In this document: positions 1-10,745 of the stretch, piece after piece
Layout: each line of letters begins with the position of its first letter
Numbering within the stretch: position 1 is the stretch's first letter
From: Saccopteryx bilineata
Taxonomy: Eukaryota > Chordata > Mammalia > Chiroptera > Emballonuridae
NCBI RefSeq assembly: GCF_036850765.1
Contig: NC_089492.1
Location: forward strand, 102,629,022 to 102,693,021
DNA length: 64,000 nt
Direction: 5' to 3'
Made by a program: the position numbers and the translations under genes
The notes under the pieces: generated by a model
The model's input: the letters and a program-made list of their open reading frames with translations, nothing else
Told to the model about the DNA's origin: nothing
Database searches by the model: none

Positions 1-89
1 AATTTTCATAATGCTCCTTGTATACTTAGTGTAATCTTTCAACTTTGTTCATGTAAGTTTAATAAGAACAAAACTAAATAGGATTCTGA

Positions 90-1262
90 GACTATGGCAA
101 AGTAGGAAGCATCAGGAATCTTTCTCCCTACCTAGTCAACAATTACCCTAGCAGAATCTGTCTGATGTGACTATTTTGGAAGTCTAGAGTCTATTGAAGG
201 CTTGGAACTTCCAGGGAAAGACTTGAACAATAAATTGCTATTAATTTCAGTCAAGTTCAGTTCTTAGCACTGTTGCAGCTACCCACCCCTCACCACCAGC
301 CCCACGGCAGGCAGCTGAGTACACATATTTCAGGAGTTTGCATGAAGCTTGTGGAAACCAGGGTGGGCATAACAGACCCTGTCCTCAAAATATCAGGGAT
401 CTGGGCTCTGATAGCTGACTGCTGTTTCTGATCACAGAGGTGTAAACAGAGGTGGGTGACTTTTCAATTTTCTTTTTCACCTCTTTGGAGCCAGTCATTA
501 AAAACTAGGATATTCAAAAGCAACTGCATATATGGGGAAAGTTAGAAAGCGACCACATATGCCCAGGAAGAGGTACAGGCTCAGAAAACACTTGAGAAGA
601 TCTTAAATTTACACCTCAGACATAGCTATGTCACAGAGACAGCCTATAATAATATAAGAGTCAAAACAAAAACAATAATTAAAAACAGCAAACCCTGGGG
701 AATGGAGAGACTTTGATTCCTAGAGTTATAACATTATTAGATCTAAATGTCCAGTTCTCAACAAAAAATCAAGAAGCATACAATGAAACAGGAAAGTTTG
801 GCGCATTCAGGGGAAAAAAATGATCAACAGAAACTGTTCCTGAAAAAAAACAGATCTACTAGACAAGGACTTAAAACAATCAACTTAAAGGTACTTTTAG
901 AATTAAAAGAAGTCCTGGCCAGTGGCACAATGGATAGAGCATCACCCTGAAGTGCTGAGGTTGCTGATTAGATCCTAGGATCACTGGCTTGATCCTGAGG
1001 GCAGCAGTTTAAGCCCCATTGAGGTCTCGACCCTGAGGGTGCCAGCTTGATCCCAAGGGTGCTGGCTCAACCACTAAGGTTGCCCATTCAAACCCCAGTC
1101 AGGGCACATGTGAGAAGCAATCAATGGCACAACTAAGTGAAACAAGTTGATGTTTCTCTCTCTCTGTCTCTTTTTCTCTGTCTCTCTCTCAATAAAAAAA
1201 AAATCAAAGGAATATGTAAAGTCTATGTAAATATCAATAAAGACATAGAAAACCTAAAAAAT
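90..1262 (+). mobile_element. Old L1 5' region fragment, split by a SINE
   Basis: The text from about 90 to 912 follows the 5' UTR to ORF1-proximal region of old mammalian L1 elements (recognised stretches: 'ggtgggcataacagaccctg', 'acaggaaagtttggcgcatt', 'aacagaaactgttcctgaaa'). The match resumes after a SINE at 1204-1262 ('aaatatcaataaagacatag'), so the SINE interrupted an existing L1. No long reading frame survives. Subfamily is not assigned; L1M-type is likely. Confidence 0.7.
913..1203 (+). mobile_element. tRNA-derived bat SINE (CAGTGG-head family)
   Basis: Starts 'gtcctggccagtggcacaat', continues with repeated 'gaggttgct/ggtgctggct' modules, then 'gggcacatgtgagaagcaat', a CT-rich tract and an A-rich tail. 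The tRNA-like A-box region is degenerate. Flanks 'aaaagaa' and 'aaaggaa' may be a decayed target duplication. It lies inside an older L1. Confidence 0.75.
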
Positions 1263-1799
1263 TGTTCCCCTCCCCCCATTGGGACTTAGGTACTAGTCTT
1301 GAGGTACAAAATGCTTGGGACACTGTATTTAGGCATAGGATCAGGTTCATCTCAAGGTATAGGGGCCTTAAGGTATGAGGAAATCTTGGAAGGCTGGTCT
1401 TAGGGTAACTTTGCCTGGGTCCCCACCCATAGAGCTGCTGCCAGAAGTCCCAGGAGATGGGTCACAGGTCTATGAAGTTGCAGGTGCCACCAGGGTACAT
1501 TCCCCCATTTTGTACTGCCAACAGCATGACTCCCAATAGTTGATGACAGGAGACAGCTCAGCACACACAGCCTGCCTGTTGAATCAGTGATTGTTGAGCT
1601 CACCCACCGCCCACTCTGCGTCTACCTCACATGGGAACTTGACATAGACTGTGCCCGGGAGGTGGTCGCTTGTGTTCTTGCTTGAACTCACTCAGCCTTT
1701 GTTTGTCTGTCAATGTCACGACTTCTTTCCCACTTTTAAAGGACAGTTTTGTCTGATAAAGGACTCTTACCTGATGGGGGTGGGGTCAGGGTGGAAACC
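1263..1799. other. Unassigned low-copy sequence
   Basis: About 540 bases between two L1 fragments. I recognise no repeat family, coding exon or RNA gene here. A 67-codon minus-strand frame is of chance length. Confidence 0.5.
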
Positions 1800-2255
1800 C
1801 CTTAATATTCAGAGATAAATAAACCAAAATGGGAGAAAAGACAAGACCATGAGAAAAATAGGCAAATAATATAAATAGGCATTACAGAAAAAAGAAGTGT
1901 AATCATCAATAGACACATGAAGAAATGTTCCATCTCATTCCTAATTAAAGAAATACAAACTAACATGATATTATGACAATTTTTAGTAGCATATTGACAC
2001 AGAATAAAATAATTTTATATTCATCTTTTGCAAAACTTATAAAAGAAATTCAGATTAGCAGGTAGATAGGGTAGACTTCATTGAAGACCAACTTGGAAAT
2101 ATCTATGAAATGTATAATATTGACTTAACAACCCTTCTTCTGGGACTTTATCCTACACATTTACTCCACAGGTATACAGTCTATGTTCAAAGGCTTCCAT
2201 TGGAAATAACACCAATGTCTCCATATATTTAGCTAAACAAATAATGATGCATCCT
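1800..2255 (+). mobile_element. L1/HAL1 ORF2-type fragment
   Basis: Recognisable decayed match to the C-terminal ORF2 region of old L1s: 'ataggcaaataatataaata', 'aatagacacatgaagaaatg' and 'attaaagaaatacaaac', followed by a weak match to the 'cttctgggactttatcctac' segment. Many indels. Could be HAL1 or L1M. Confidence 0.6.
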
Positions 2256-2261
2256 ACTCGT

Positions 2262-2619
2262 GGTGTGTTTGTTCGGGCTGCTATAACTGGGTGGCTTATA
2301 AACAACTGCATTTTTTTTCTCACAATTTAAAAAGCAGGAAGTCTAAGATGAAGGCACCAGCAGATTTAATATCTGGTAAACACTTGCTGCCTGGTTCACA
2401 GACAGCTGTGAGGACCCACTTCTCTCCAAGTCCTTACAAGGTGGAAGAGGTGAGGAAACTCTCTGGGATTTCTTTTATAAGGACATTAACCTCATTCATG
2501 AAGATTCCATCCTCGTGACCTAATCCCCTAACACCGGCCCCACCTCCTAACACCATCATATTGGTGATTAGGTTCCACACATGAGTTTTGAGGGAAGAAA
2601 ACATTCCGTCCATAGCACA
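2262..2619 (-). mobile_element. MLT1-type LTR (ERVL-MaLR), antisense
   Basis: Reads as the reverse complement of an MLT1 LTR: 'gttcgggctgctataactgg', 'gtggcttataaacaac', 'cctggttcacagacagctgt', 'tcatgaagattccatcctcg' and 'acctcctaacaccatcatat' in the expected order and spacing for a roughly 360-base LTR. Both ends are present, so this is a solo LTR or the end of a decayed element. Confidence 0.85.
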
Positions 2620-3214
2620 CAAACTGCTCTGCAGCATTAAGAAGAGAGGATGCTCTGGGTATGCTCAGATCGAGGCGAGGACAAGATATTTTAAGTTTAA
2701 AAGTTTCTGGCAGTATTTACAGTTATAAGTCCATTTGTGTGACACAAGGGGAAGAGTGCTTGTGATGACCTGGAACCGACTTGATGGTCATTAGAAAGTA
2801 CTTAGCTACTTTCTCTAATGTAAGCTACAAGACTCAACAATGATTGCAATTCAAAACAAAATACAAAAATTCATTTGATAATGAGGCTCCCTTGGCTGCA
2901 GAGGTCATGTATACTCTTGACTTTACATTTTTGTGTGATTTACAACAGCCTTCTTATTCTCATTCATCAACTTAATAATGATTACATGTAATAAATTTGA
3001 ACTTAGAAAAAAAACAAATAACTTTCTGCTTTCAGATCTTTTGTGTGTTTTACTTATTGGACTTTCATTTTTTCTTTTTAAACAACAAGCTTCCTATAAA
3101 AAGTACAATCTTTTAGCTTCAAAAAACCTAGAAAATAATATCCCCCATTTCTTTCCCCAGCTGGCCTGTGAGTTTCCTGACCTAGTTAGACCTCAGCAGA
3201 ATTGTTCTGGACTA
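2620..3214. other. Unassigned low-copy sequence
   Basis: AT-rich, with no recognised repeat or coding signal. The 96-codon frame at 2978-3268 runs into a MIR and shows no domain. Confidence 0.5.
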
Positions 3215-3430
3215 GACTTCAGGAGAACTGGGTGCCAGTCCTGGCTCAGCTGTTCACTAGCTGGATGACCTTGAGTAAGTCCTTTGCCTTTTCTTAGTTG
3301 CTTTTCTCAGCTGTCACAGGGCACAAGACCTTTCCTGTCTACTTCATGAGGCTGCTGTGAGGAGCAGATGAGGTCATGGGGATATCGGCGTGGAATCTGT
3401 CAAGGCTGCACAAAGGGAAGAGCTTTGATT
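3215..3430 (+). mobile_element. MIR SINE relic
   Basis: MIR core in sense orientation: 'gtcctggctcagctgttcac', 'ctagctggatgaccttgagt', 'aagtcctttgcc', then the expected 'gaggctgctgtgaggagcag' block. Confidence 0.8.
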
Positions 3431-3489
3431 TTGACAGCAAGAAGGATCCCCTCAAAGGTTAAACATTTCTGTTTTCTGGTTTTCCCAGA

Positions 3490-4074
3490 GGGAAGGCCAG
3501 CCTCGGTGTTTATTCAATGAACCTTGAGTGTCTTTCTGGACCAGGCCCTATGCCAGGGGTTGGTGATCCAGAGTTAAACATGATGCAGTCCTTGCTTTCA
3601 AAGAATTCAGTTTGGGAAGAGATACCACTAATAATTGCAGTAAAATGCAATTTTAGGAGAGGTTGCATCTTGGAAGCCTGTTTGGAATGGGTATGCCATA
3701 GAGGTATATAGGGGTTTCACCTATAATTTAACCTTGACAAAGTTATGTAAATTTTACTAATACCTCTACCATGGAGAAAGACATAGTGGTTATGGTGTTG
3801 GCTTGAAACCAATTTAAGGGGGTTTGAATTCTTCCTTTCTTATTTATTTGATATTAATATATGTGGGCTCTTCGAATGTGTGGTAGGGAGGAGAAATGCA
3901 AGAGAACAACTATAGACAGAGAGTAGTGGGACTCAACGAAACAACTGTCCCACGTTGGGAAGGCGGCTTTGTAAAGTTGACATCTGGGTTGAGTCTTAAA
4001 GAACATGTTAGAATGTGCCAGGTGGAGAATCAACACACTGCCTGGGCAGGCAGTGCCCAACCTCGGAAAAACGT
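3490..4074 (-). mobile_element. L2 relics, antisense
   Basis: 3510-3610 resembles the antisense L2 3' end ('ccaggccctatgccaggggt'). 3900-4050 contains 'gttgagtcttaaagaacatg' and 'aatgtgccaggtggagaatc', matching the next antisense L2 blocks. The middle is too decayed to align by eye. Confidence 0.45.
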
Positions 4075-4087
4075 TTCATCTATCTTT

Positions 4088-4282
4088 TTTTTTTCTTTTT
4101 AATTTTTTTTAAATTTATTCATTTTTAGAGAGGAGAGAGAGACAGAGAGAGAGAAGGGGGGAGGAGCTGGAAGCATCAACTCCCATATGTGCCTTGACCA
4201 GGCAAGCCCAGGGCTTTGAACCGGCAACCTCAGCATTTCCAGGTTGACACTTTACCCACTGCGCCACCACAGGTCAGGCCGG
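4088..4282 (-). mobile_element. tRNA-derived bat SINE (short 'tgacctgtggtgg' family)
   Basis: Antisense copy: T-rich tail, GA-rich tract, 'tgccttgaccaggcaagccc', then 'gcgccaccacaggtcaggcc' at the head. Flanked by matching 13-bp duplications 'ttcatctatcttt' at 4075-4087 and 4283-4295, which fixes both ends. B-box-like 'gaaccggcaacc' is visible on the reverse strand. Confidence 0.92.
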
Positions 4283-4345
4283 TTCATCTATCTTTATAGA
4301 ACCTCACCTGTGCTGTGTTGCTATGAGAAAACTTGCTCTCAGCTG

Positions 4346-4377
4346 TTTTCTCCTGCTGAAATTTTCTCCTGCTGAAA
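4346..4377 (+). repeat. 16-bp tandem duplication, two copies
   Basis: The unit 'ttttctcctgctgaaa' occurs twice back to back without mismatch, a recent small slippage event in otherwise low-copy sequence. Confidence 0.85.
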
Positions 4378-4544
4378 AATATTTATGGAAAGATGTTAAC
4401 AATGGATTAGGTGTCTTTCTCTCCCAGGAATATATGCATTTGGATCCAAAAAGGAATATGGATCCCTACACACAAAGGAATCCTAATAGTGTTTTAGTTT
4501 TACAGTTTATAGGCGAGAAAGTAACTAAGCACTTTCTATTGGCC

Positions 4545-4705
4545 ACCAACTGGTGTCAGATCATTTCAAATAATACTTTTTCCTTCATTGTCACAACAGC
4601 CTTATTTCTTCTCATATTACAGGTGAGGAAAGCGAGGGCCCAAACTGCCTGGCTAGTTAGGAGCAGAGTCAGATTTGGACACCAGGCCACAATCTTGCCT
4701 ATCTT
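4545..4705 (-). mobile_element. MIR SINE relic, antisense
   Basis: Antisense MIR order: 'ttgtcacaacagccttattt', 'attacaggtgaggaaagcga', 'tgcctggctagttaggagca', 'cagagtcagatttggacacc'. Confidence 0.8.
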
Positions 4706-5265
4706 TCGTCACAGAAACCCTTGGAAATGGGCAGAGAGTGAACATTAGAACTTGGAGGCTTTGCCAGGGACCCCGAGCTCAGCTTCCTGACTCCTGCCTC
4801 AGTTGAAGCTGTTACCCTGAGGTGGCAGTCAAAGCCCTGGCAAGCTGTGGAGGAGATATTTTGGGGACAGGCTGTCTCTTTAGTGCTTCTCAAATCTCAT
4901 CTTGGGAAGTAGCTGCCCACTGGGCCTGGGACCACGCTTTTCTGGAAGGCTCTTTGTTTCTGAATGTCTTCACCACGAGGTGGGCTGCACCTGTCCACTG
5001 GAGTCTGCTCCAGGTTAACTCTTTTCCTGTCCTTGTTAACAGGAACTGACAGGGACACCAGAAGGTGGTCCCTGGGCTTGAAACAGCACTTAGGGTAACA
5101 GAGAATAATTTCCTCTTGTACAGACTGCTTGGATTAGTTCACGTGGCCCCTCCGTGAGTTCACAGAGAGGAATAATTGAGCTTGAACAGTGGTTAACCAG
5201 CACGAGTCGCATCCAGATACACAGTCCCCCACCATCTCCATCAACACGCTCCTCAGAACCCACAG
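4706..5265. other. Unassigned low-copy sequence
   Basis: No repeat or exon recognised. Overlapping short frames on both strands show no domain or splice context. Confidence 0.5.
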
Positions 5266-5520
5266 AACCTTTTCTTTCTGTCCATCTACATCTCTTGGTC
5301 TCTGTTTCTTGGTCTCTTCCTCTGTCCCCTCCCCTCCTTCACCCTCTGGTGTGTCTGTACCGGCCTTCTCTTCCCCCCCTCCCTCTTCCCCCCTCTCTCC
5401 CTTTGCCTGTCTCCCTCCAGCCTCCCTCCAGCGCTCCCTCTCATCTCTCTTTCTGTCTCTCTTTTTCCCTCCCCCTTCCCTCACTTCTTCCCCGTCTGTC
5501 CTCAGCCCTCACCCTGCCTC
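5266..5520. repeat. Long polypyrimidine (C/T) tract
   Basis: About 250 bases with very few purines on the plus strand ('cccctcccctccttcaccct', 'ccctccctcttccccc', 'tctctctttctgtctctctt'). It makes frames of up to 183 codons on the plus strand and 116 on the minus strand simply because it lacks stop codons. Low complexity, not coding. Confidence 0.88.
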
Positions 5521-6109
5521 TCACATTGCCAGTCTCAGGGCAGACCTACACACATTCAGGATTCATCATCTTTACTGAAGAGATTCTTCAATCACTTCTG
5601 CTAAACAGTAGGCAAGTTGCACTGTTTCTTTGCCAAGAACAAGCAAAGTCATCTGAATTTAACTTTTTTTCAGCCGTTGTTGGCCTGTGGCTGGAGCAAA
5701 AATAGGTCTCCCCGCTCTGGCACACACACCACCCCACTCACGCTGGGAGCCAGCCCAGTTGTCAGGCACCCTGTGGGGGCCAGAATTCTGTTACCCAATG
5801 CAGGGGTGGCGCCTGAGCTCGGAGCAGTCGGGCCTCGGGCCTCCGGCCTCCGGGCCAAAGCTGTGGATCACCCAGAGGGGCCGAGACTGGCCAAGGCTCC
5901 TGTCCTCCTGGCCCACTGCTACAGCTGGTGCTGGTTAGCTGCCTCTTCCCCTCCCGCAGTGGGGCTGCAGGCCAGGTTCAGGTGGAGCCCAGCCCCCTCT
6001 CAGCTTGTCACTATGCCGGGTGACACAGCACAGCCTGGGATAAGCTGTCAGGTCAGCACCCAGCCCAGTACCACTACATTTATCGGACTAACATTTCAAT
6101 GGGGATTTA
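5521..6109. other. Unassigned GC-moderate low-copy sequence
   Basis: Relatively GC-rich at 5740-6060. No recognised repeat. The 193-codon frame at 5617-6198 has no recognisable domain and ends in a MIR. Confidence 0.5.
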
Positions 6110-6250
6110 GTTACATAATGTTTTTATCTCATAACAACCTAGTAGAGGAGCTTTTGTTAAGCCTTTATAGGGACCAAACTGAGGCTCACAGAGGTTAAGT
6201 TATCCACCTAGGGATGGAGCTGGTACTTAGGACTCCGGAATTCCTCGCCC
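6110..6250 (-). mobile_element. MIR SINE relic, antisense
   Basis: 'aacctagtagaggagctttt', 'gaccaaactgaggctcacag', 'aggttaagttatccacctag' and 'ggatggagctggtacttagg' follow the antisense MIR core. Confidence 0.8.
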
Positions 6251-6525
6251 AGATGTTCCCAAACAGGGTTTTGTAGCCTGTACAGCCCACTTCCCCAGCC
6301 CTGTGGACCGTACTATGCACATGCTTTAGCTCTAGTCTCAAGGGTGGTCACAAGGCAAGTTTGCTAGATGTGGGTGGACATGGACATGTAGACTGGAATG
6401 TCCCCACAAATGAGTGTGAAGTCCTCCAAAGTGCAGGATGTGGCTGGGGTTCAGAAGAGAATGGGCTTGGTGCTGAAGGCTGGGCACCTCTCTACATGAA
6501 CTGCTACATTTAAATTCAAATTTAA
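6251..6525. other. Unassigned sequence
   Basis: No recognised family or gene signal; it ends at the target duplication of the next SINE. Confidence 0.4.
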
Positions 6526-6696
6526 GACCTGACCTGTGGTGGCACAGTAGGTAAAGCATCTACCTGGAATGCTGAAGTTGCTGGTTCAAAACCCTGGGCT
6601 TGCCTGGTCAAGGCACATTTGGGAGTCGATGTTTTCTGCTCCTCCCTCCCCTCTTTCTTTCCTCTTTCTAAAATAAATAAATAAAATCTAAAAAAA
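6526..6696 (+). mobile_element. tRNA-derived bat SINE (short 'tgacctgtggtgg' family)
   Basis: Sense copy: 'gacctgacctgtggtggcac' head, A-box-like 'tggcacagtaggtaaagc', B-box-like 'ggttcaaaacc', 'ttgcctggtcaaggcacatt', CT-rich tract, 'aaataaataaataaaa' tail. Flanked by near-identical duplications 'aaattcaaatttaa' and 'aaattcaagtttaa'. Confidence 0.92.
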
Positions 6697-6710
6697 AAAT
6701 TCAAGTTTAA

Positions 6711-7149
6711 AACTTTGACTTCTAAGTATTAAATTTGAGCCTGGCCTTCTAGGTCACTATGAATGTGTACTTGTGAACTTTGGAGGATAGAATGTATTTT
6801 ACTTAATAGTTTGTTAACTCAGTTTTAAACTTTGAAATATAAGACTTCTGTTCATTGGGCTGCCACTAGACGTATAGGGTCTGAGCCTCCCAAAAATGTC
6901 AAGGTGGGTCTGTTGAATAACTTTCCACATTTGTGGCAGTGGGATGTCCTCTTTTGTAAAGTTCTTGTTCTAGGCTATTGCTCACTTTTTTATTGGTCAC
7001 CTCATTCACATTCGGATGTCTTTGTACCTCAACCCTTGGTCATCTATTTATCTTGATCCAAGAGGAGGGACAGAGTTCCAGACAGTGTCACTCAGATACA
7101 GCTTTAGTTCAACCCACCCACGGGGTTGGTCATGCTTTGTAGTTTCGAG
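6711..7149. other. Unassigned low-copy sequence
   Basis: AT-rich. Nothing recognised. Confidence 0.45.
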
Positions 7150-7570
7150 CTTCTCATTGTACCTGCTGTTTTTCTATGCCCTGACCCCAAAATCCCTCCT
7201 GAGCTCCACTTGAATGTCTTAGAAGGTCCTACAACTCAACCCACGCTCCCTCCCAAACCTGTTCCTCCCTCATGGTTTTGCACCCAGGAATCTTTGACTG
7301 TTTCCCTCATCCTTAATTCCCCATCTGGCCTATTTTACCTCCTTACGGTTATTTAAGTCCATTCATACCTTCCCACCCCACAGCCACTGCCCAGCTGCAC
7401 TTCCAGGGCTCTCTGCTGGGGCAAAGGGAGGCCTCCTGATGGCCGTCCCTTCCTCCAGCTTTGCTCTGCACCGTCCTGTTCTCCTGCCTGCTGCTGCGAG
7501 GTATTCCTAAAACAGCTTCCTCGGGCCCCACTGCCCAGAAGCTGAAACTCTAGCGTCTTAGCCTGCCCTG
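7150..7570 (+). mobile_element. Probable L2 ORF2 C-terminal relic
   Basis: Sense-strand blocks resemble the L2 3' part ('cccaaacctgttcctccctc', 'ggaatctttgactgtttccc', 'ccacagccactgcccag'). Weak, heavily decayed. Confidence 0.4.
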
Positions 7571-8165
7571 CATGGTGCTTGTTTCATTATGATGTTAGTT
7601 TTACAGATCAGGTTGCCCCCTTAGCAAAGATGGGGAAGCCAGGTGTACCAGCAAGTGGGCAGCACAAACCTCAGCCACAGAGCAAGACACTTCTGGCAAA
7701 AAGCCAGGAAAAGCCACCAAGAAAGAACAAAGAGTACAGCGGGGTCAGGGCTCCCGAGGCTGGTAGAGGTGCAGCCTGGCCAACTCATTACCTTCTGAGC
7801 ACTTGAACTCTCTCTGCTCCTCACAGAGGGACGCACCCTCTTTTCTCTCCTCCATCTACATTTTCCTTCTATTCTCACCACCAGCTAAATGCTTTTCTTC
7901 TCTCTACTTTTAACACCCCCAGGGAAAGAATCCATTGATCCAATTGGTCACAATATTCCTAGGGTAGAGCTTGCCAGACCACCTTAGCGCAGGTGCCCAG
8001 CCTAATCGAATCAACGGGGGCAGGGAGGTCGGGTCCCGGGTGAGCGGGTCTCCTCATCCTCGGTTGATGGGCCAGCCCTCTAAGGCCTGGCCTGCCTTGT
8101 TCAGCGGCCAGACCCAGACCCGCCATCTCCAGAGGCTTAGCTGTGTGAGAACCCACAGTGCAATT
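7571..8165. other. Unassigned low-copy sequence
   Basis: No recognised repeat or exon between two probable L2 blocks. It may be further decayed L2 or host sequence. Confidence 0.4.
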
Positions 8166-8530
8166 CTAGTCTTCCTCATCTTTTCCCATACTGGAACCCC
8201 CACCAGCCACACTCAGCTCTTGGGACTCAGATCCGTGCTCCCCACCCCAGCTGTCCCCTCCCAGGAAGCCTTCGCTAAACCCCTCCAGCTATAATGAGTA
8301 CCTCATTCTGGGCACCTATGGCTGGTTGCTAATAATATCTTGTTAGCACTGATTTCCTTCCTTCTTTCATTACTGTGAGTTGTTACCTGTCTTCTTAATT
8401 GGGTTGTAGGCGCTGGGAAAATGGAAACTATTTTATCCATTTTTATGTATATAATCCAAGTGCCTAATGCAGAACATTGCATAGACTGAGATTTCAGTTA
8501 CTTTGTTGGATAAACAAATGAATAAATGAT
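8166..8530 (+). mobile_element. L2 3' end relic
   Basis: 'cccaggaagccttcgctaaa' followed at normal spacing by 'gggttgtaggcgctgggaaa', 'ccaagtgcctaatgcagaac' and 'gttggataaacaaatgaata' matches the sense L2 3' end with its terminal repeat-like tail. Confidence 0.65.
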
Positions 8531-9214
8531 CTGGATAAACCAGCAGAGCAGATTATCCCCAAATTAACTCTCTTTCTCTTAGATGTATCTTATACATTTT
8601 TTTTAAACACCGAGAACACATTTTAAACCCTGAGAGTTGAAAGGCCCCTCCCCTCTCACCCTGTACTAGCTCCTCCTCCGCCAGATCCAGGGTTCGTCCC
8701 TCTGTCCCAGTGGGCAGCCTGTGGTGGGTGCAGCGTGGGCCACCCGGGAGCCTGTGCGATCATGGGCTCTGCATGGAGGGCCTGCCAGGGCAGCCGGGGA
8801 TGTGTCTGCCGCTGGGGCCAGGGCAGAGTGGAAGGGGCGGGCAGCTCCAGCGTGCTCTCCCTCACGTCCTTGAAGCTTCCCCTCTCCTCTGACGCGGCTC
8901 CAGCACCTCCATTCGTGGATGAATGCCCTGGTCCTAGACAGAGAGCCGATTCAGTCCAGCAGGGTGTCTGGAGGGCTCCCAGGAGGGGGAGGCCCAGGAA
9001 ACGGACAGGGGGCAGTGAAATTGGGGCGACAGCCAGTTCACTCCAGCTGCGGCTCAGGGCACGTTCTTCTCCGCTCCCACCCCCACCCCACATTATTCTG
9101 GTGCCCTCCACAGTACCCAGCTCTACGGGGTAAACAGGGGATTCAAACATACCTTGAGAGGTCAGCTGCTAGTGCCCTACGCCCCCCTACCCTATTCCAA
9201 TCACTTAAACCCAC
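8531..9214. other. Unassigned GC-rich sequence
   Basis: 8640-9120 is GC-rich with long frames on both strands (up to 164 codons on the minus strand). None shows a domain, start context or splice structure. Composition explains the frames. Confidence 0.5.
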
Positions 9215-9223
9215 ATCAGGTTT

Positions 9224-9407
9224 ATTTCTTTTTTTAAAAAGATTTTATTTTTATTCATTTTAGAGGGGGGAGAGAGAGAGAGAAGGGGGGAGCAGAAAGC
9301 ATCAACTCCCATGTGTGCCTTGACTAGGCAAGCCTGGGGTTTCAAACCTGCAACCTCAGAGTTCCAGGTTGACACTTGATCCACTTCACAACGACAGGTC
9401 AGGCCAT
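9224..9407 (-). mobile_element. tRNA-derived bat SINE (short 'tgacctgtggtgg' family)
   Basis: Antisense: 'aaaagattttatttttattc', GA tract, 'tgccttgactaggcaagcct', ending 'acgacaggtcaggcc'. Flanked by a 9-bp duplication 'atcaggttt' at 9215-9223 and 9408-9416. Confidence 0.92.
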
Positions 9408-9416
9408 ATCAGGTTT

Positions 9417-9929
9417 CAGTGTGTGCTTGAGTGCGTGTGTGCAAGGGTGCACTCTCTTGACAGCAGACTCCGGAGAAGCCTCTACTTGGGTCTCTACGCC
9501 CCGCCAGGGCCACTGCGCAGAGCTGCAGCGGGCACTGAGCCCTTATTGAGCTCAAAGATGGCAGGCTTGAACTATTTCTTTTATAGAATTGATATAATTA
9601 TATCAAAACTTGGTATCACTGGATAAATTAACATCAATAAACTGTGAATATCAGTTTGATCATTCTTGATAATTTGGGTGCAGCCACTATGCAAGTTATA
9701 AAATATTCCTGTCTCCCCAGAAAGATTCCTCACACACTTTCCCTCTCAGCCCCTCCCCTTCCAACCGCCCTTAGATCAGCCTTTCGATCTGCAGTGGAGG
9801 AGACATCACCAGACCCCGTGCCCTGCGAGTATATGGACTGCCAAGCAGCACCCAGCTCTGAAGCTAAGGGGCCCTGCCTTCTCCACCCCTTTCCCAGGCA
9901 CCCCCTCCACACCTGCTCCAGGTGCTGTG
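9417..9929. other. Unassigned low-copy sequence
   Basis: Contains an 18-bp perfect palindrome at 9589-9606 (half 'ttgatataa'). Otherwise no recognised element. Confidence 0.5.
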
Positions 9930-10080
9930 TGACAGGACAGTGGATCAACAAACAGTGCAGGGAACAAACTCAGGACTTGGAGTCAGAGATCTGGGAGAGC
10001 GTCCTGAGTAACAAGCTATGATTGGGGCGAGGTACTCGATCTTTGAGATTCTCTGGCTCCTGAGCCACGTCCCCCTCCTT
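9930..10080 (+). mobile_element. Possible MIR relic
   Basis: 'caggacttggagtcagagat' and the following spacing resemble sense MIR, but the core is poorly preserved. Confidence 0.35.
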
Positions 10081-10189
10081 CCACAACTGCTGGAAGGATT
10101 CAAGCCAATTTTGCAGCCAACTTTAGAGGTAGAGGCAGGGCATCAATCAGTGAATTATTTAACTCAAATTGCTAACATCTCTTGAACTT

Positions 10190-10315
10190 TCTTGGGTGCC
10201 AGTCATCACACTAACAACTTCCTTTAACCGTCAAGTCAGGGGGTGGGTATTATTTATCTCTATTCTACAAATAAGAAAACCGGGGCTCAGAGAAGCTGAA
10301 AGATGGCCCCAGCCC
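10190..10315 (-). mobile_element. MIR SINE relic, antisense
   Basis: 'cttgggtgccagtcatcaca', 'tatctctattctacaaataa', 'gaaaaccggggctcagagaa' follow the antisense MIR order. Confidence 0.75.
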
Positions 10316-10329
10316 AAACAGAACATGAT

Positions 10330-10745
10330 GGAGTTAGTTTTTTACTGTAGGCAGTTACTCTGGGCTCATGAATTCTTCCTCCTGGTTTTAATTGACAAAA
10401 ATGAATGACAGCTGACAGCAGTTAGTAAACAAAGATGTGCAGATGCTACTTGGTATCGTTTCTGTCAGCAGGTTTTGAGAACCAGAGAATTGGATGACAC
10501 TCCCCACAAGCCTTGCACCCTGGTTGGTCCTAATTGATTTCAAAGTCATAGCTGTTGTTATAATTGGACCCACAGACTATTGCATTGCATTTTAGCTCCA
10601 AAGACAGAAAGTCCTTCTTCATATCTAACTTCAGTCTTGCCTAGTGTAGTATAACCAGCATCCAGCTCACCACTGGCCTTATGCAAATCATGATGTGTAT
10701 GAGTGCTAATTAACTTTCTGTCCTATAGGGCACCCCAAAGTGCTG
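10330..10745. other. Repeat-free block with homeobox/POU-type motifs
   Basis: No repeat recognised. AT-rich motifs occur: 'ttttaattgaca', 'cctaattgattt', an octamer 'atgcaaat' near 10682, and 'gctaattaac' near 10707. The look is that of a conserved non-coding block, but conservation cannot be judged from one sequence. Confidence 0.3.

Noticed and set aside
5154..5705. 183-codon open frame
   Set aside because: Produced by the pyrimidine tract; Ser/Pro/Leu low complexity, with equally long frames on other registers.
5617..6198. 193-codon open frame, the longest in the window
   Set aside because: No recognisable domain, no splice context, runs into a MIR; GC-rich composition explains it.
8656..9150. 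164-codon minus-strand frame in GC-rich DNA
   Set aside because: Overlapped by frames on the plus strand of similar length; no domain or exon boundaries.
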